DNA of 64,000 bases from Candidatus Allofournierella merdavium. Lineage in GTDB: Bacteria > Bacillota > Clostridia > Oscillospirales > Ruminococcaceae. The translations under genes and the position numbers were made by a program. Below are positions 1-9,734 of this stretch, piece by piece. The stretch lies in NCBI GenBank assembly GCA_019118765.1, contig DWYI01000017.1, forward strand, positions 109,654 to 173,653. The letters run 5' to 3'. Positions within the stretch are counted from its first letter, which is position 1. Each line of letters starts with the position of its first letter. A model generated the notes under the pieces. The model was not told where the DNA came from. It did not search any database and saw only the letters and a program-made list of their open reading frames with translations.

Positions 1-380
1 CGGCCGCACACCGGGCAGTGGGGAATGCCGATGCGGGCGTAGAGAAGGCGCAGGTAGTCGTAAATCTCCGTCACCGTGCCCACGGTGGACCGGGGGTTGC
101 GGTTGGTGGTCTTCTGGTCGATGGAGATGGCGGGAGAAAGGCCCTGGATGTCGTCCACATCCGGCTTTTCCATCTGGCCCAGGAACATCCGGGCGTAGCT
201 GGAAAGGCTCTCCATATAGCGGCGCTGGCCGTCGGCGTAGATGGTGTCGAAGGCAAGGCTGGATTTGCCCGACCCGGACAGGCCGGTCATGACGATCAGC
301 TTGTCCCGCGGGATGGTCAGGTCCACGTTTTTCAGGTTGTGCTCCCGCGCACCCTTGATTACGATCTTGTCGTTGCTCAC
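1..380 (-). CDS. uvrA: UvrABC excinuclease subunit A, N-terminal part (cut by window edge)
   Basis: UvrA is the DNA-damage-recognition ATPase that loads UvrB in nucleotide excision repair. Only the first 126 codons are in the window. Visible are the opening strand of the first ABC ATPase half, the interaction segment with REHNLKN near residue 12, Walker [10 protein letters not shown] at about residues 33-41, the YADGQRRY segment near residue 48, and at the cut end the first Cys pair (CPVC) of the first zinc module. The start is GTG at 380, preceded by an AAGGGAGAG ribosome binding site. It lies 27 bases downstream of uvrB on the same strand and is probably cotranscribed with radC and uvrB. 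Identity is certain; the rest of the protein is outside the window. Confidence 0.96.
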   Translation of the reverse strand, partial: MSNDKIVIKGAREHNLKNVDLTIPRDKLIVMTGLSGSGKSSLAFDTIYADGQRRYMESLSSYARMFLGQMEKPDVDDIQGLSPAISIDQKTTNRNPRSTVGTVTEIYDYLRLLYARIGIPHCPVCG

Positions 381-407
381 AGATATACTCTCCCTTGGTC
401 GGTTTGC

Positions 408-2417
408 TCAGCGGCGGCCGCGGCGCTTTTTGGGCGCCTGAGGCTCCTCTGTTGGGTTCTCGCCCCGGCGCAGCCGGTCGATGCGGTCCCGCAAAAAGGC
501 AGCGTGCTCGAATTCCAGAAGGCGCGCGGCCTCCTTCATCTCCCTCGTCAGCCGGGTGATGAGCTGCTCCCGCTCGGCCTTGCTCATGCGGTGGCCGGAA
601 AGCTTTTCGTTCTCCTTGTGGTCGCTGATCTCGATGCCCTCACGGATGCTCTTGACGATGGTTTTGGGCACGATGCCGTGGGCCTCGTTGTAGGCCATCT
701 GGATGGAGCGGCGGCGCTCGGTCTCGGTGATGGCCCGCTCCATGCTGGGGGTGACCTCGTCGGCGTACATGATGACCACGCCGTCGGCGTTGCGGGCCGC
801 CCGGCCGATGGTCTGCACAAGGCTCGTTTCGCTGCGCAGAAAGCCCTCCTTGTCCGCATCCAGGATGGCCACCAGCGAAACCTCCGGCAGGTCCAGGCCC
901 TCCCGCAGCAGGTTGATGCCCACGATCACGTCGATGGCGCCGGTGCGCAGGTCCTTGATGAGTTCCATGCGCTCGAAGGTGTCCACCTCGTGATGCATGT
1001 ATTTTACCTTTACACCGTGCTCCGAGAGGAAGTCGGTCAGGTCTTCGGCCATTTTCTTGGTGAGGGTGGTCACCAGCACTCGCTCGTTTTGGGCGGTGCG
1101 CAGGTTAATCTCGCCCAGAAGGTCCTCGATCTGGCCCTCCACCGGTTTGACGATGATCTGCGGGTCAAGCAGGCCGGTGGGCCGGATGACCTGCTCGGCG
1201 ATCTGGGTGCTGTGTTCCCGCTCGTATTCGCCGGGGGTGGCGCTGACAAAGACGATCTGGTTGAGCTTTTGCTCCACCTCCTCGAATTTGAGGGGGCGGT
1301 TGTCGAAGGCGGAAGGCAGGCGGAAGCCGTAGTCCACCAGGGTGCGCTTGCGGGCGTAGTCGCCGCCGTACATGGCCCGCAGCTGGGGCAGCATGACGTG
1401 GCTTTCGTCCACAAAGAGCAGGAAGTCCTTGGGGAAATAGTCCAGCAGCGTGGTGGGGGTGGAACCGGGGGCCCGGCCGCTGAGCACCGCGGAATAGTTC
1501 TCGATGCCCTTGCACATGCCTACTTCCTGGAGCATCTCCATATCGTAGCGGGTGCGCTGGGCGATGCGCTGGGCCTCCAGCAGCTTGCCCTCCTCGGTGA
1601 ACTTGCGCACCTGGGCGTCCATCTCCTCCTGGATGCGCACAAGGCCGGCGCGCATCTTCTCCGGCGAGACGATGTAGTGGCTGGCCGGGAAGATGGCCAC
1701 ATGTTTGACGACGTTTTTGCGCTCGCCGGTGAGGGGGTTCATCTCGCTGATGCGATCCACCTCGTCGCCGAAGAACTCCACCCGGATGGCGGTGTCGCTG
1801 GCGTAGGCCAGGTTGATCTCCACCGTGTCGCCCCGGACGCGGAACTTATTGCGCACAAAGTTGATGTCGTTGCGCTCGTACTGCAGCTTCACCAGACGGC
1901 GGCACAGCTCGTCCCGGTCCATCTGCATGCCCGGCCGCAGGCTGATGACCATGCTGCGGTAGTCGATGGGGTCGCCCAGGCTGTAGATGCAGGAAACGCT
2001 GGCCACGATGATGACGTCCCGCCGCTCGGAGAGGGCCGCCGTGGCGGAGTGGCGCAGCCGGTCGATCTCGTCGTTGATGGCGCTGTCCTTCTCGATGTAG
2101 GTGTCGGTGGAGGGGATATAGGCCTCCGGCTGATAATAATCGTAGTAGGACACGAAATACTCCACCGCGTTCTCGGGGAAAAACTCCCGGAACTCGGTGC
2201 ACAGCTGGGCGGCCAGCGTCTTGTTGTGGGCCAGTACCAGGGTGGGCCGGTTCACCTTTGCGATGACGTTGGCCATGGTAAAGGTCTTGCCGCTGCCGGT
2301 CACGCCCAGCAGCGTCTGGGCCTTATCCCCCCGCAGGATGCCCTCGGCCAGTTTTTCAATGGCCTGAGGCTGATCGCCGGTGGGCTGATAGCTGGAAACA
2401 AGTTTAAACTGGTCCAT
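408..2417 (-). CDS. uvrB: UvrABC excinuclease subunit B
   Basis: UvrB (669 aa, usual length) is the helicase-like damage verifier that UvrA loads and that recruits UvrC. Walker A GVTGSGKT lies at residues 38-45, followed by the Tyr-rich beta-hairpin that inserts between the DNA strands ([12 protein letters not shown], near residue 95). Helicase motifs follow (VDESH near 340, [14 protein letters not shown] near 510, QTIGRAARN near 550), and a C-terminal UVR domain ([14 protein letters not shown], about 625-645) docks UvrC. The tail is basic (KKRRGRR). ATG at 2417 has an AAGGAGAACC site directly upstream. The gene start overlaps the end of radC by 14 bases, so the two are translationally linked, and uvrA follows 27 bases after its stop. 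Confidence 0.98.
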   Translation of the reverse strand: MDQFKLVSSYQPTGDQPQAIEKLAEGILRGDKAQTLLGVTGSGKTFTMANVIAKVNRPTLVLAHNKTLAAQLCTEFREFFPENAVEYFVSYYDYYQPEAYIPSTDTYIEKDSAINDEIDRLRHSATAALSERRDVIIVASVSCIYSLGDPIDYRSMVISLRPGMQMDRDELCRRLVKLQYERNDINFVRNKFRVRGDTVEINLAYASDTAIRVEFFGDEVDRISEMNPLTGERKNVVKHVAIFPASHYIVSPEKMRAGLVRIQEEMDAQVRKFTEEGKLLEAQRIAQRTRYDMEMLQEVGMCKGIENYSAVLSGRAPGSTPTTLLDYFPKDFLLFVDESHVMLPQLRAMYGGDYARKRTLVDYGFRLPSAFDNRPLKFEEVEQKLNQIVFVSATPGEYEREHSTQIAEQVIRPTGLLDPQIIVKPVEGQIEDLLGEINLRTAQNERVLVTTLTKKMAEDLTDFLSEHGVKVKYMHHEVDTFERMELIKDLRTGAIDVIVGINLLREGLDLPEVSLVAILDADKEGFLRSETSLVQTIGRAARNADGVVIMYADEVTPSMERAITETERRRSIQMAYNEAHGIVPKTIVKSIREGIEISDHKENEKLSGHRMSKAEREQLITRLTREMKEAARLLEFEHAAFLRDRIDRLRRGENPTEEPQAPKKRRGRR

Positions 2418-3183
2418 GGTTCTCCTTTTTCTCTTCCTCCAGGGGTTTTTCCTTGCTGCCTGCCACCCCCTGCAGCAGGGAGGGTTCCACCGCGGGCATC
2501 CGCCCCGACTGCTGCAGCGAGATGTAATCCCCTTCCCGGTCCACGATGATGTGGTCCAGAAAACGAATGCCCAGGCTTGCCAGGGCGTTGGCCAGGTCCC
2601 GGGTGAACTGGATGTCGGCGGGGCTGGGCAGCGCCGCCCCCGCCGGATGGTTGTGAGCCAGTACCGCCTGGGTGGCGTGGCACTGCACCGCCAGCCGGGC
2701 GATCTGGGTGCGGGCCATGGCCGCCTCGTTCACAGTGCCCTCGGTGACCTTTTGCAGCTTGATGGGGCAGTTGCGGTCGTCCAGAAACAGGACGTAGACC
2801 TGTTCGGTCACCGCGCCGTAAAATTGGGGGATGAGGTAGTCCGCCACCTCCTCCAGGTCCTGAAAGGCCCGGGGCGCCCGGGCGCGGTTCTGGCTGTAAT
2901 AGCGGTTTGCGGCGTGCATGGTGGTGAGCAGCCGGGCCACCGCCGGCCCCGCCCCCTCCACCGAGAGAATGTCGGCCTCGCTGGCCTCCAGCACCTGACA
3001 CAGGCTGCCGAAACGGTCGATCAGCCGGTGGGCCAGCGGGTTCGTATCCCTGCGGGGGATGGCGAGGTACAGGATGTATTCCAGCACCTCGTGCTCTGCA
3101 AAGCCGGAAAAGCCGCCCTGCTGGGCAAACCGCCTGTACATCCGCTGGCGGTGATTCGTATGAAGCCCTTTTTCCTGCGGCAA
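2404..3183 (-). CDS. radC: RadC-family JAB/MPN-domain protein
   Basis: RadC/UPF0758 protein of 259 aa. The N-terminal half is helix-hairpin-helix-like ([12 protein letters not shown] near residue 70). The C-terminal JAB1/MPN metalloprotease-like domain has the metal-binding motif [14 protein letters not shown] near residue 175 with an upstream Glu (EGTVNEA). The family's biochemical function is unsettled and the old link to DNA repair in E. coli was withdrawn, but cotranscription with uvrB and uvrA is suggestive. The start is TTG at 3183 with a strong AAAGGAGGGGG site. It is the first gene of the unit driven by the promoter at 3231-3259. The Lys/Glu-rich C-terminal tail beyond the JAB domain overlaps uvrB and is probably unstructured. 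Confidence 0.93.
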   Translation of the reverse strand: MPQEKGLHTNHRQRMYRRFAQQGGFSGFAEHEVLEYILYLAIPRRDTNPLAHRLIDRFGSLCQVLEASEADILSVEGAGPAVARLLTTMHAANRYYSQNRARAPRAFQDLEEVADYLIPQFYGAVTEQVYVLFLDDRNCPIKLQKVTEGTVNEAAMARTQIARLAVQCHATQAVLAHNHPAGAALPSPADIQFTRDLANALASLGIRFLDHIIVDREGDYISLQQSGRMPAVEPSLLQGVAGSKEKPLEEEKKENHGPV

Positions 3184-3230
3184 GCTGTCCCCCTCCTTTC
3201 CCCATCGGCACTTTACGCTTTATCCGATTT

Positions 3231-3259
3231 ATTATATACTATTTGCAGGCATTTTTAAA
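3231..3259 (-). promoter_or_regulatory. Promoter of radC-uvrB-uvrA
   Basis: Read on the minus strand there is TTTAAA, a 17-base spacer and TATAAT. The -10 box occupies 3231-3236 and the -35 box 3254-3259, about 50 bases upstream of radC. No SOS (LexA) box was recognised. Confidence 0.6.
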
Positions 3260-3276
3260 GAGAGGGGCCAGGGGAT

Positions 3277-4233
3277 TTGAAACAATTTACCGCCGGCGCA
3301 AATGAGGATGGGGCGCGGCTTTCCCGCTTTGTGGAGAGCGTCACCACCGGCCTGCCCGCCAGCCTGCTTTACAAGAGTTTTCGCAACAAGCGCATCAAGG
3401 TGAACGGCAAACGCCAGACGCCGGACTACCGGCTGCATCCGGGGGACGTGGTGGAACTTTACATCAACGACGAGTTTTTTGCCGCCGCTCCCCCAAAGCC
3501 TGCTCCTGCCCGGAAGCTGCCGGCTTTGAGGGTGGTGTACGAGGATGACGCCATCGCCGTGCTCTACAAACCCGCTCATCTGCTGTGCCACGGCGACCGC
3601 ACCGGCGACGCCAGCCTGGTGGACGCCTTCATCGCTTATCTTGCCCAAAAAGGCGAGTTTGACCCGCGGGCGGAGGCGTCTTTCAAGCCGGCGCTCTGCA
3701 ACCGGCTGGACCGGGGCACCGAGGGGCTGGTGGTGGGCGCCAAGACCTACGCCGCGCTGCGGGACATGAACGCCGTCATTCGAAACGACCTTGTGCGCAA
3801 GGAATACCTGACCATCACCTTCGGCGTGCCCGCCGCGGGCCGGCACACCGCGTACCTGCGCCACGACGAAAAGAACAACAAGGTGAAGGTGCAGGCCGGG
3901 CCCGGCGAGGGCTTCAAGCAAATCATCACCGATGTGGCGGTGGAGCGCACCGAAGGTCCCTTCGCCCTCTGCCGCATCGGCCTTGTGACCGGGCGCACCC
4001 ACCAGATCCGGGCGCACCTGGCCTTTTTGGGCGCGCCGGTGCTGGGGGACATCAAGTACGGCAACCGCAAGTGGAACGAAAAGACCGGCTTCAAGACCCA
4101 GGCCCTCTGCGCGGTGAGCCTCACCTTTGCCCAGCTGCCGCCGGAGAACACGCTGTGTGCCCTGAGTGGCAAGACCATCCGGCTGGAACACCCAGCCATT
4201 CTGGACAAGTTCGACTCTTTGGCAAGAAAATGA
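3277..4233 (+). CDS. RluA-family 23S rRNA-type pseudouridine synthase
   Basis: Pseudouridine synthase of the RluA/RluD superfamily, 318 aa, which isomerises specific uridines in RNA. It has an N-terminal S4-like RNA-binding segment (residues about 15-75, with KVNGKRQTPDYRLHPGD) and a catalytic domain whose active-site Asp is in NRLDRGTEG near residue 148. GRTHQIRAHL lies near residue 240 and LGDIKYG near 255, both typical of the family. The start codon is TTG at 3277, preceded by AGGGG. It is transcribed alone, divergent from radC and convergent with polC, separated from polC by a strong bidirectional terminator. The exact rRNA target cannot be told from the sequence. Confidence 0.93.
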   Translation: MKQFTAGANEDGARLSRFVESVTTGLPASLLYKSFRNKRIKVNGKRQTPDYRLHPGDVVELYINDEFFAAAPPKPAPARKLPALRVVYEDDAIAVLYKPAHLLCHGDRTGDASLVDAFIAYLAQKGEFDPRAEASFKPALCNRLDRGTEGLVVGAKTYAALRDMNAVIRNDLVRKEYLTITFGVPAAGRHTAYLRHDEKNNKVKVQAGPGEGFKQIITDVAVERTEGPFALCRIGLVTGRTHQIRAHLAFLGAPVLGDIKYGNRKWNEKTGFKTQALCAVSLTFAQLPPENTLCALSGKTIRLEHPAILDKFDSLARK

Positions 4234-4258
4234 TCCGCTCTTCCCTTTTGCATAAAGC

Positions 4259-4301
4259 ACGGCGGCCCGTCTCCCCTTTCGGGGAGCGGGCCGCCGTTTT
4301 T
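4259..4301. terminator. Bidirectional terminator between pseudouridine synthase gene and polC
   Basis: GC-rich hairpin with arms GGCGGCCCG and CGGGCCGCC (plus inner CTCCCC/GGGGAG) and a TTTC loop, followed by five T on the plus strand. It serves the two convergent genes. Confidence 0.85.
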
Positions 4302-4307
4302 CACTGT

Positions 4308-7300
4308 TCAGAAGAAGCTGACCTGGCTGGTGTCCGGCAGGCTGCCGAGGGCGCCCACGTTTTTCAGGTTTTCCATCACCGCGCTGGACACGCCGCAGGC
4401 CTGCTGCAGTTCCTCCACCGAGAGGTATTCCTGCCCGTTGATGGTGGCCGCCTCCAGCGCCTGAGCCGCGGCCTCGCCCACGCCCTTCAGCGAGGCGAAA
4501 GGCAGGCGCACCTTGCCGTCCTCCACCATGTAGCGCACGGCGCGGCTCTTGCCCAGTTCGATGGGCAAAAATTCGCAGCCCCGGGCCAGCATCTCGTTCA
4601 CCAGCTGCAGCGACACCTGGATGTCCTCGTCCTTGGCCTTCTTTTCCTCCCGCAGACGCTGCTCCACCTCTTTCAGATGCTGCTGGGCCACCTTCACCCC
4701 GCCCACGGCGGCCTCGTAGTCGATGTCGTCGCCGCGCACGGTGAAGTAGGTGGCATAGAACGCCTGGGGATGGTAGACCTTGAACCACATCAGCCGGATG
4801 GCCGCGATCAGATAGGCCACCGCGTGCGCTTTGGGGAACATGTACTTGATCTTGCGGCAGGAATCCATGTACCAGTCCGGCACGCCGCACTCCTTCATCT
4901 TTTCCTCCGCACCCGGCGGGAAGCCCCCCTTGGCCACCTTGCCCTTTCGGGTGAGCTCCATGATGTTGAAGGCCAGTTTCGGCTCCAGCCCCTTGTGCAG
5001 CAGGTAGGTCATGATGCTGTCGCGGCAGCCGATCACGTCGGAAATGGTGCAGATCTGATTTTTGATCAGGTCCTGGGCGTTGCCGTTCCACACGTCGGTG
5101 CCGTGGGACAGGCCCGAGATCTGGATCAGGTCGCTGAAGTTCTTGGGCTGGGCCTCGATGAGCATCTGGCGCACGAAGGGGGTGCCCAGTTCCGGGATGC
5201 CGAAGGTGCCGGTCTGGCTGCCGATCTGTTCCGGGCGCACCCCCAGCGCCTCGGTGCTCACCAGCAGGCTGATGACCTTGCGGTCGTTCATGGGCACCTG
5301 GTCCATGGGGATGCCGGTCATGTCCTCCAGATACTTGTACATGGTGGGCACATCGTGGCCCAGCTCGTCCAGCTTGAGCAGCGTATCATGGAGGTATTTG
5401 AATTCGAAGTGGGTGGTCAGCACACCCTTGTCCTTGTCATCGGCGGGGTGCTGGATGGGGCAGAAATCCTGGATCTCGTGCACGTCCGGCACCACCACCA
5501 TACCGCCCGGGTGCTGGCCGGTGGTGCGCTTGACCCCGGTGCAGCCCACGGTGAGGCGGTTTTCCTCGGCGCGGTTCACCGTGCGGCCCCGCTCCTCCAG
5601 ATACTTCTTCACATAGCCGTAGGCGGTCTTATCCTGCAGGCCGGACACGGTGCCCGCCTTGAACACATATTCCTTGCCGAACAGCTCCTCGGTGTAGCGG
5701 TGTACCTGGCTCTGGTACTCGCCGGAGAAGTTCAGGTCGATATCCGGCTCCTTGTCGCCGTCGAATCCCAGGAAGGTCTCGAAGGGGATGTCGTGGCCGT
5801 CCACGATGAGTTTGGCGCCGCAGCGGGGGCAGTTCTTGTCCGGCAGGTCAAAGCCGTCGGCCACGCTGCCGTCGGTGATGAACTCGCTGTACTGGCATTC
5901 CGGACACAGGTAGTGGGGCGGCAGGCTGTTCACCTCGGAAATGCCCGAGAAGTGGGCCACGGCGGAGGAACCGACCGAACCACGGCTGCCCACCTGGTAG
6001 CCCCCCGCGTTGGAGTAGGCCACCAGCTTGACGGCGATGACGTACAGCACAGCAAAGCCGTGGCCGCAGATGGAGTCCAGTTCCCGCTGCAGGCGGGACT
6101 GGACGATCTCCGGCAGCGGGTCGCCGTAGTGCTTTTTGGCGGTGGACCAGGTGGCGTCCCGCAGCTGCTGCTCCGCGCCCTCGATGGAGGGCGGGAAGGT
6201 GCCCTTGGGGATGGCCCGGATGCCGCCGTCGCACATATCGGCAATTTTGTTGGGGTTCTTCACCACGATCTCAAAGGCTTTGTCCTTGGGCAGGTAGTAG
6301 AACTGGTCCAGCATATCCTGGGTGGTGCGGTAGTAGAGGGGCGCCTGGTTGTCGGCGTCCTTGAAGCCGTTGCCCGCCTGCAGCACCGCCCGGTAGACCG
6401 AATCCTCCGGGTCCTGGAAATGCACGTCGCCGGTGGCCACCACCGGCTTGTGGAGCGCTTCGCCCAGTTTGATGACCGTGCGGTTGAAATCCTGTATCTT
6501 CTCGATGGAGTCCACCAGGTGCTCCCGCAGCATGTACTCGTTGTTGCCCAGGGGCTGCACCTCCAGGAAATCGTAGTACTCGGCGATGCGGCACAACTCC
6601 TCGAAGCTGCGGCCTTCCACGATAGCCCTGTAAAGCTCACCGGCCTCACAGGCAGAACCGATGATGAGCCCCTCCCGGTACTTGTCCAGCACGCTGCGGG
6701 GCACCCGCGGCTTTTTGAAGAAATACTTGGTATGGGCCTCGCTGACGATCTTGTAGAGGTTTTTCAGCCCCAGCTGGTTTCGCACCAGGATGATGAGGTG
6801 GTAATACTTCTTTTTGATGACCGCCGTATTGCCGCCGCCCAGGCCGGTGTTGATCTGCTCCACCGTCTTGACCCCCTTGAGGGCCAGGTCCTCCAGCATC
6901 TTGCAGAAGATCTTTGCCAGGGCCATGGCGTCATCCACCGCGCGGTGGTGGTTGAAGGGCTCGATCTCCAGATGGTCGTTGATGGTGTCCAGCTTATAAT
7001 TGCGCAGGCCGTGGTAGAGATTCTGGGCCAGAGGCAGCGTGTCGATGTAGGCATTTTCCAGCCGCAGGCCGGCGTGCTGCGCCGCCGCCCGCATAAAGCG
7101 CATGTCAAAGTTATGGGCGTTGTGGGCGATGAGCACCCGGTCGCCGGCGAACGCCATGAACTGCCGGATGGCCTCGTCCGGGCCCGGCGCGTCGGCCACC
7201 ATGGCGTCATTGATGCCGGTGAGTTCCACGATCTTGGGGGGGATGGGCTTGCCGGGGTTCACGAAGGTGCCGAAGGTTTTGGTGATCTCGCCGTTTTCCA

Positions 7301-8591
7301 CCAGCACCGCGCCGATCTCGGTGAGGGCCTCGGTCTTGGGGTCCAGGCCGGTGGTCTCGGTGTCGTAGACCACAAAGCTGCCGGTGAGCGGCCCGGAGGC
7401 CTCGCCGTAGAGCACCGGCGCCATATCGTCCACAAAATAGGCCTCGCAGCCGTAGATGAGTTTGAAATCCGGGTCGTTTTTGCGGATGGCCTCGGCGGCC
7501 AGCATCGCCTCGGGGAAGCCCTGGCAGACACCGTGGTCGGTGATGGCGATGGCGCGGTGGCCCATGCGATGCGCGGTGCGCACGATCTCGCCCGGGTCGC
7601 AGAAGCCATCCATGCTGGAAAGCTTGGTGTGCAGGTGCAGCTCCACCCGCTTTTCGGGGGCAGTGTCCTCCCGCTTTTTGCGCTCCACCTGCAGCACGTC
7701 GTAGGGGTAGACCACATAGTCGTGCTCATATTTGTCATAGGCGCACTCGCCCTTGAGCACAAAGGTGGTGCCCTTCTTCACTTCCTCCCAGCGGGAGTAG
7801 TCCTCTCCGTCCCGGCTGCGCAGCTTCAGGCTGATGGAGCCGGTGTAGTCGGTGATGGACACGATGTAACTCTTCTGGAAGTTGCCCTTCACCTCCACGG
7901 CGAACACATCGCCCCAGATGGTGACCTTGCCGCTGTCGCTGCCCAGGTCCTTGAGGGGGGTGACGGCCCCGGGCTTGAAGGTCTTGCCGTGGAACACGCT
8001 CACCGGTTTGTCGGAAAGGTCCAGCCCGGGGATCTTGAAGTCGGGGGGCTGCTTTTTCTCCTCGAAACGGGGCGCGGGGGCCTTTTCCAGCACCCGTTTC
8101 TCCCACTCGTCGGCGGTGAGACTGCTGTTCTGCTCCAGCGTGACGGTGGGCAGCACACCGGTGCGCTGCTGCACCAGCTTTGCCAGCGTATCCGGGAAAC
8201 CGATGCCCTCCAGGATGTTCCTTCCCACCGGCACCGTGATGGCAAGCTGCGCGCCCTGCAGCGCGAAGGCTGCGTGGTCCAGAAAGCCGTTTACCGGCAG
8301 GCCCTCATCCCGCAGTTCCTCGATCATCGCCCGCAGGCTCTCTTCGGTGATGGTCTCAAAGGGAAAGTAATTGCACACGGTCAGTTCCAGCCCCTCGAAC
8401 TGCGGCGCCAGCGACGCGCAAAGCCGCCCGCACAGCTCATTCGGCAAGGGCGAGGCGCTGCGCAGGCTGATCTTCAGTTTTCGGCTGGTGCGCAGCAGTT
8501 CCACCTGCTCCACAAGCACCCCCGCAAAACAGCGGGCAAAGGTCTCGTCGGCGTTGAACTGCGGCCACAGCTGGCTCACCAGTGGCTTCAA
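4308..8591 (-). CDS. polC: DNA polymerase III alpha subunit, Gram-positive PolC type
   Basis: Replicative DNA polymerase of low-GC-type Firmicutes, 1427 aa (normal PolC size), with built-in proofreading. In order: N-terminal domain (1-200), OB fold (about 200-300), PHP domain beginning with HLHTK near 317, DnaQ-like 3'-5' exonuclease inserted in it (DTETTGL near 407), the rest of PHP, a Cys4 zinc finger (CPEC near 892, CPRC near 920), and the polymerase palm with catalytic aspartates in PDIDLNFSG near 950. The thumb/finger and C-terminal segments include GMCKG-like helix-hairpin elements. The start is TTG at 8591 with AAGGAGAGGGAG upstream. It is the last gene of the pyrH-to-polC operon, a classic Firmicutes arrangement, and ends at the terminator at 4259-4301. 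Confidence 0.98.
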   Translation of the reverse strand: MKPLVSQLWPQFNADETFARCFAGVLVEQVELLRTSRKLKISLRSASPLPNELCGRLCASLAPQFEGLELTVCNYFPFETITEESLRAMIEELRDEGLPVNGFLDHAAFALQGAQLAITVPVGRNILEGIGFPDTLAKLVQQRTGVLPTVTLEQNSSLTADEWEKRVLEKAPAPRFEEKKQPPDFKIPGLDLSDKPVSVFHGKTFKPGAVTPLKDLGSDSGKVTIWGDVFAVEVKGNFQKSYIVSITDYTGSISLKLRSRDGEDYSRWEEVKKGTTFVLKGECAYDKYEHDYVVYPYDVLQVERKKREDTAPEKRVELHLHTKLSSMDGFCDPGEIVRTAHRMGHRAIAITDHGVCQGFPEAMLAAEAIRKNDPDFKLIYGCEAYFVDDMAPVLYGEASGPLTGSFVVYDTETTGLDPKTEALTEIGAVLVENGEITKTFGTFVNPGKPIPPKIVELTGINDAMVADAPGPDEAIRQFMAFAGDRVLIAHNAHNFDMRFMRAAAQHAGLRLENAYIDTLPLAQNLYHGLRNYKLDTINDHLEIEPFNHHRAVDDAMALAKIFCKMLEDLALKGVKTVEQINTGLGGGNTAVIKKKYYHLIILVRNQLGLKNLYKIVSEAHTKYFFKKPRVPRSVLDKYREGLIIGSACEAGELYRAIVEGRSFEELCRIAEYYDFLEVQPLGNNEYMLREHLVDSIEKIQDFNRTVIKLGEALHKPVVATGDVHFQDPEDSVYRAVLQAGNGFKDADNQAPLYYRTTQDMLDQFYYLPKDKAFEIVVKNPNKIADMCDGGIRAIPKGTFPPSIEGAEQQLRDATWSTAKKHYGDPLPEIVQSRLQRELDSICGHGFAVLYVIAVKLVAYSNAGGYQVGSRGSVGSSAVAHFSGISEVNSLPPHYLCPECQYSEFITDGSVADGFDLPDKNCPRCGAKLIVDGHDIPFETFLGFDGDKEPDIDLNFSGEYQSQVHRYTEELFGKEYVFKAGTVSGLQDKTAYGYVKKYLEERGRTVNRAEENRLTVGCTGVKRTTGQHPGGMVVVPDVHEIQDFCPIQHPADDKDKGVLTTHFEFKYLHDTLLKLDELGHDVPTMYKYLEDMTGIPMDQVPMNDRKVISLLVSTEALGVRPEQIGSQTGTFGIPELGTPFVRQMLIEAQPKNFSDLIQISGLSHGTDVWNGNAQDLIKNQICTISDVIGCRDSIMTYLLHKGLEPKLAFNIMELTRKGKVAKGGFPPGAEEKMKECGVPDWYMDSCRKIKYMFPKAHAVAYLIAAIRLMWFKVYHPQAFYATYFTVRGDDIDYEAAVGGVKVAQQHLKEVEQRLREEKKAKDEDIQVSLQLVNEMLARGCEFLPIELGKSRAVRYMVEDGKVRLPFASLKGVGEAAAQALEAATINGQEYLSVEELQQACGVSSAVMENLKNVGALGSLPDTSQVSFF

Positions 8592-8671
8592 TGTGTTCTC
8601 CCTCTCCTTGTAACAAAGCGCAGCCCACGGACGGGGCCCGGCCCCGCCCGCAGGCTTGCGGCAGCAAAAGT

Positions 8672-9715
8672 TTACAGTTTATAGATCTCGTCCACCAGCT
8701 GCCCGACGATATCGCCCCGCAGCATGCGGATCTTTTCGCCGCGGATGAACAGAAGGGCCTCGTCCTTGCCGCCGGCAATGCCGATGTCCGCCTCCCGGGC
8801 CTCGCCGGGGCCGTTCACCACACAGCCCATCACCGCCACCTTGACGGGCTTTTTGTAGCCCTTGAGCCGGCGCTCCACCTCGTCGGCGATCTGCGCCACC
8901 GGGATGTTGGTGCGCCCGCAGGTGGGGCAGCTGATGATCTCCGGGCCGCCCACGGCGTGACCGGCGGCGCGCAGGATGTCAAAGCCTGCCTGGACCTCCT
9001 TCTCCGGTTCATCGGTGAGGGAGACCCGCAGTGTGTCGCCGATGCCCTCCAGCAGCAGCCCGCCGATGCCCATGCCGGACTTGATGAGCCCCATGCGGTA
9101 GGTGCCCGCCTCGGTGACGCCCACATGCAGCGGATAGTCGCACCGCTCGCTGAGCAGCCGGTAGGCCGCCATCATCCGGGGCACATTGCTGGACTTGATG
9201 GAGATGACGATGTTGTCAAAATCGAATTTCTCCAGCAAAGACACATGGTACATGGCGCTCTCCACCAGCGCCTCCGGCACCGGCGCGCCATATTTGGCCA
9301 GCACCTCTTTTTCCAGGCTGCCGGCATTCACCCCGATACGGATGGGAATGTTTTTCGCTTTACAGGCGGCAGCCACCTCTTTCACATGGTCGTCGCCGCC
9401 GATGTTGCCCGGGTTCAGGCGAATTTTGTCCACCCCGGCGTCCACACAGGCCAGCGCGATGCGATGGTTGAAGTGGATATCCGCCACCAGGGGGATGTCC
9501 ACGGCGTTCTTGATGGCCTCGATCAGGCGCACGTCCTCCAGGGTGGGCACGCTCACCCGCACGATCTGGCAGCCGGCCTCGGCCACCCGCACCGCCTGGG
9601 CCACGTTGCCCGCCACGTCGGCGGCGGGCACGTTGAGCATGGTCTGCACCGCCACCGGGTTGTGGCCGCCGATGGTCAGATTGCCGATGTTCACTTCACG
9701 CTTTACTTTGCGCAT
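8672..9715 (-). CDS. ispG: 4-hydroxy-3-methylbut-2-enyl diphosphate synthase (MEP pathway)
   Basis: IspG/GcpE, 347 aa, converts MEcPP to HMBPP using a [4Fe-4S] cluster. This is the short bacterial form: a TIM barrel with NPGNIGG near residue 102 and a C-terminal ferredoxin-like domain that carries the cluster cysteines (SCPTCGRT near 262, GCVVNGPGE near 297) and an ADIGIAGG segment. ATG at 9715 has GAGGAA upstream. It sits between rseP (19-base gap) and polC. Together with dxr it puts two MEP isoprenoid enzymes in the same operon as uppS, which consumes the product. Confidence 0.97.
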   Translation of the reverse strand: MRKVKREVNIGNLTIGGHNPVAVQTMLNVPAADVAGNVAQAVRVAEAGCQIVRVSVPTLEDVRLIEAIKNAVDIPLVADIHFNHRIALACVDAGVDKIRLNPGNIGGDDHVKEVAAACKAKNIPIRIGVNAGSLEKEVLAKYGAPVPEALVESAMYHVSLLEKFDFDNIVISIKSSNVPRMMAAYRLLSERCDYPLHVGVTEAGTYRMGLIKSGMGIGGLLLEGIGDTLRVSLTDEPEKEVQAGFDILRAAGHAVGGPEIISCPTCGRTNIPVAQIADEVERRLKGYKKPVKVAVMGCVVNGPGEAREADIGIAGGKDEALLFIRGEKIRMLRGDIVGQLVDEIYKL

Positions 9716-9734
9716 ATTTATTCCTCTTTTCTGA

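Noticed and set aside
18..2549. Long open frame (843 codons) on the plus strand opposite uvrB
   Set aside because: Antisense of a well-conserved gene in GC-rich DNA; composition is His/Gly/Val-rich and shows no domain.
4071..8684. 1537-codon open frame on the plus strand opposite polC
   Set aside because: Shadow of polC; no recognisable motif and low-complexity Leu/His/Gly composition.
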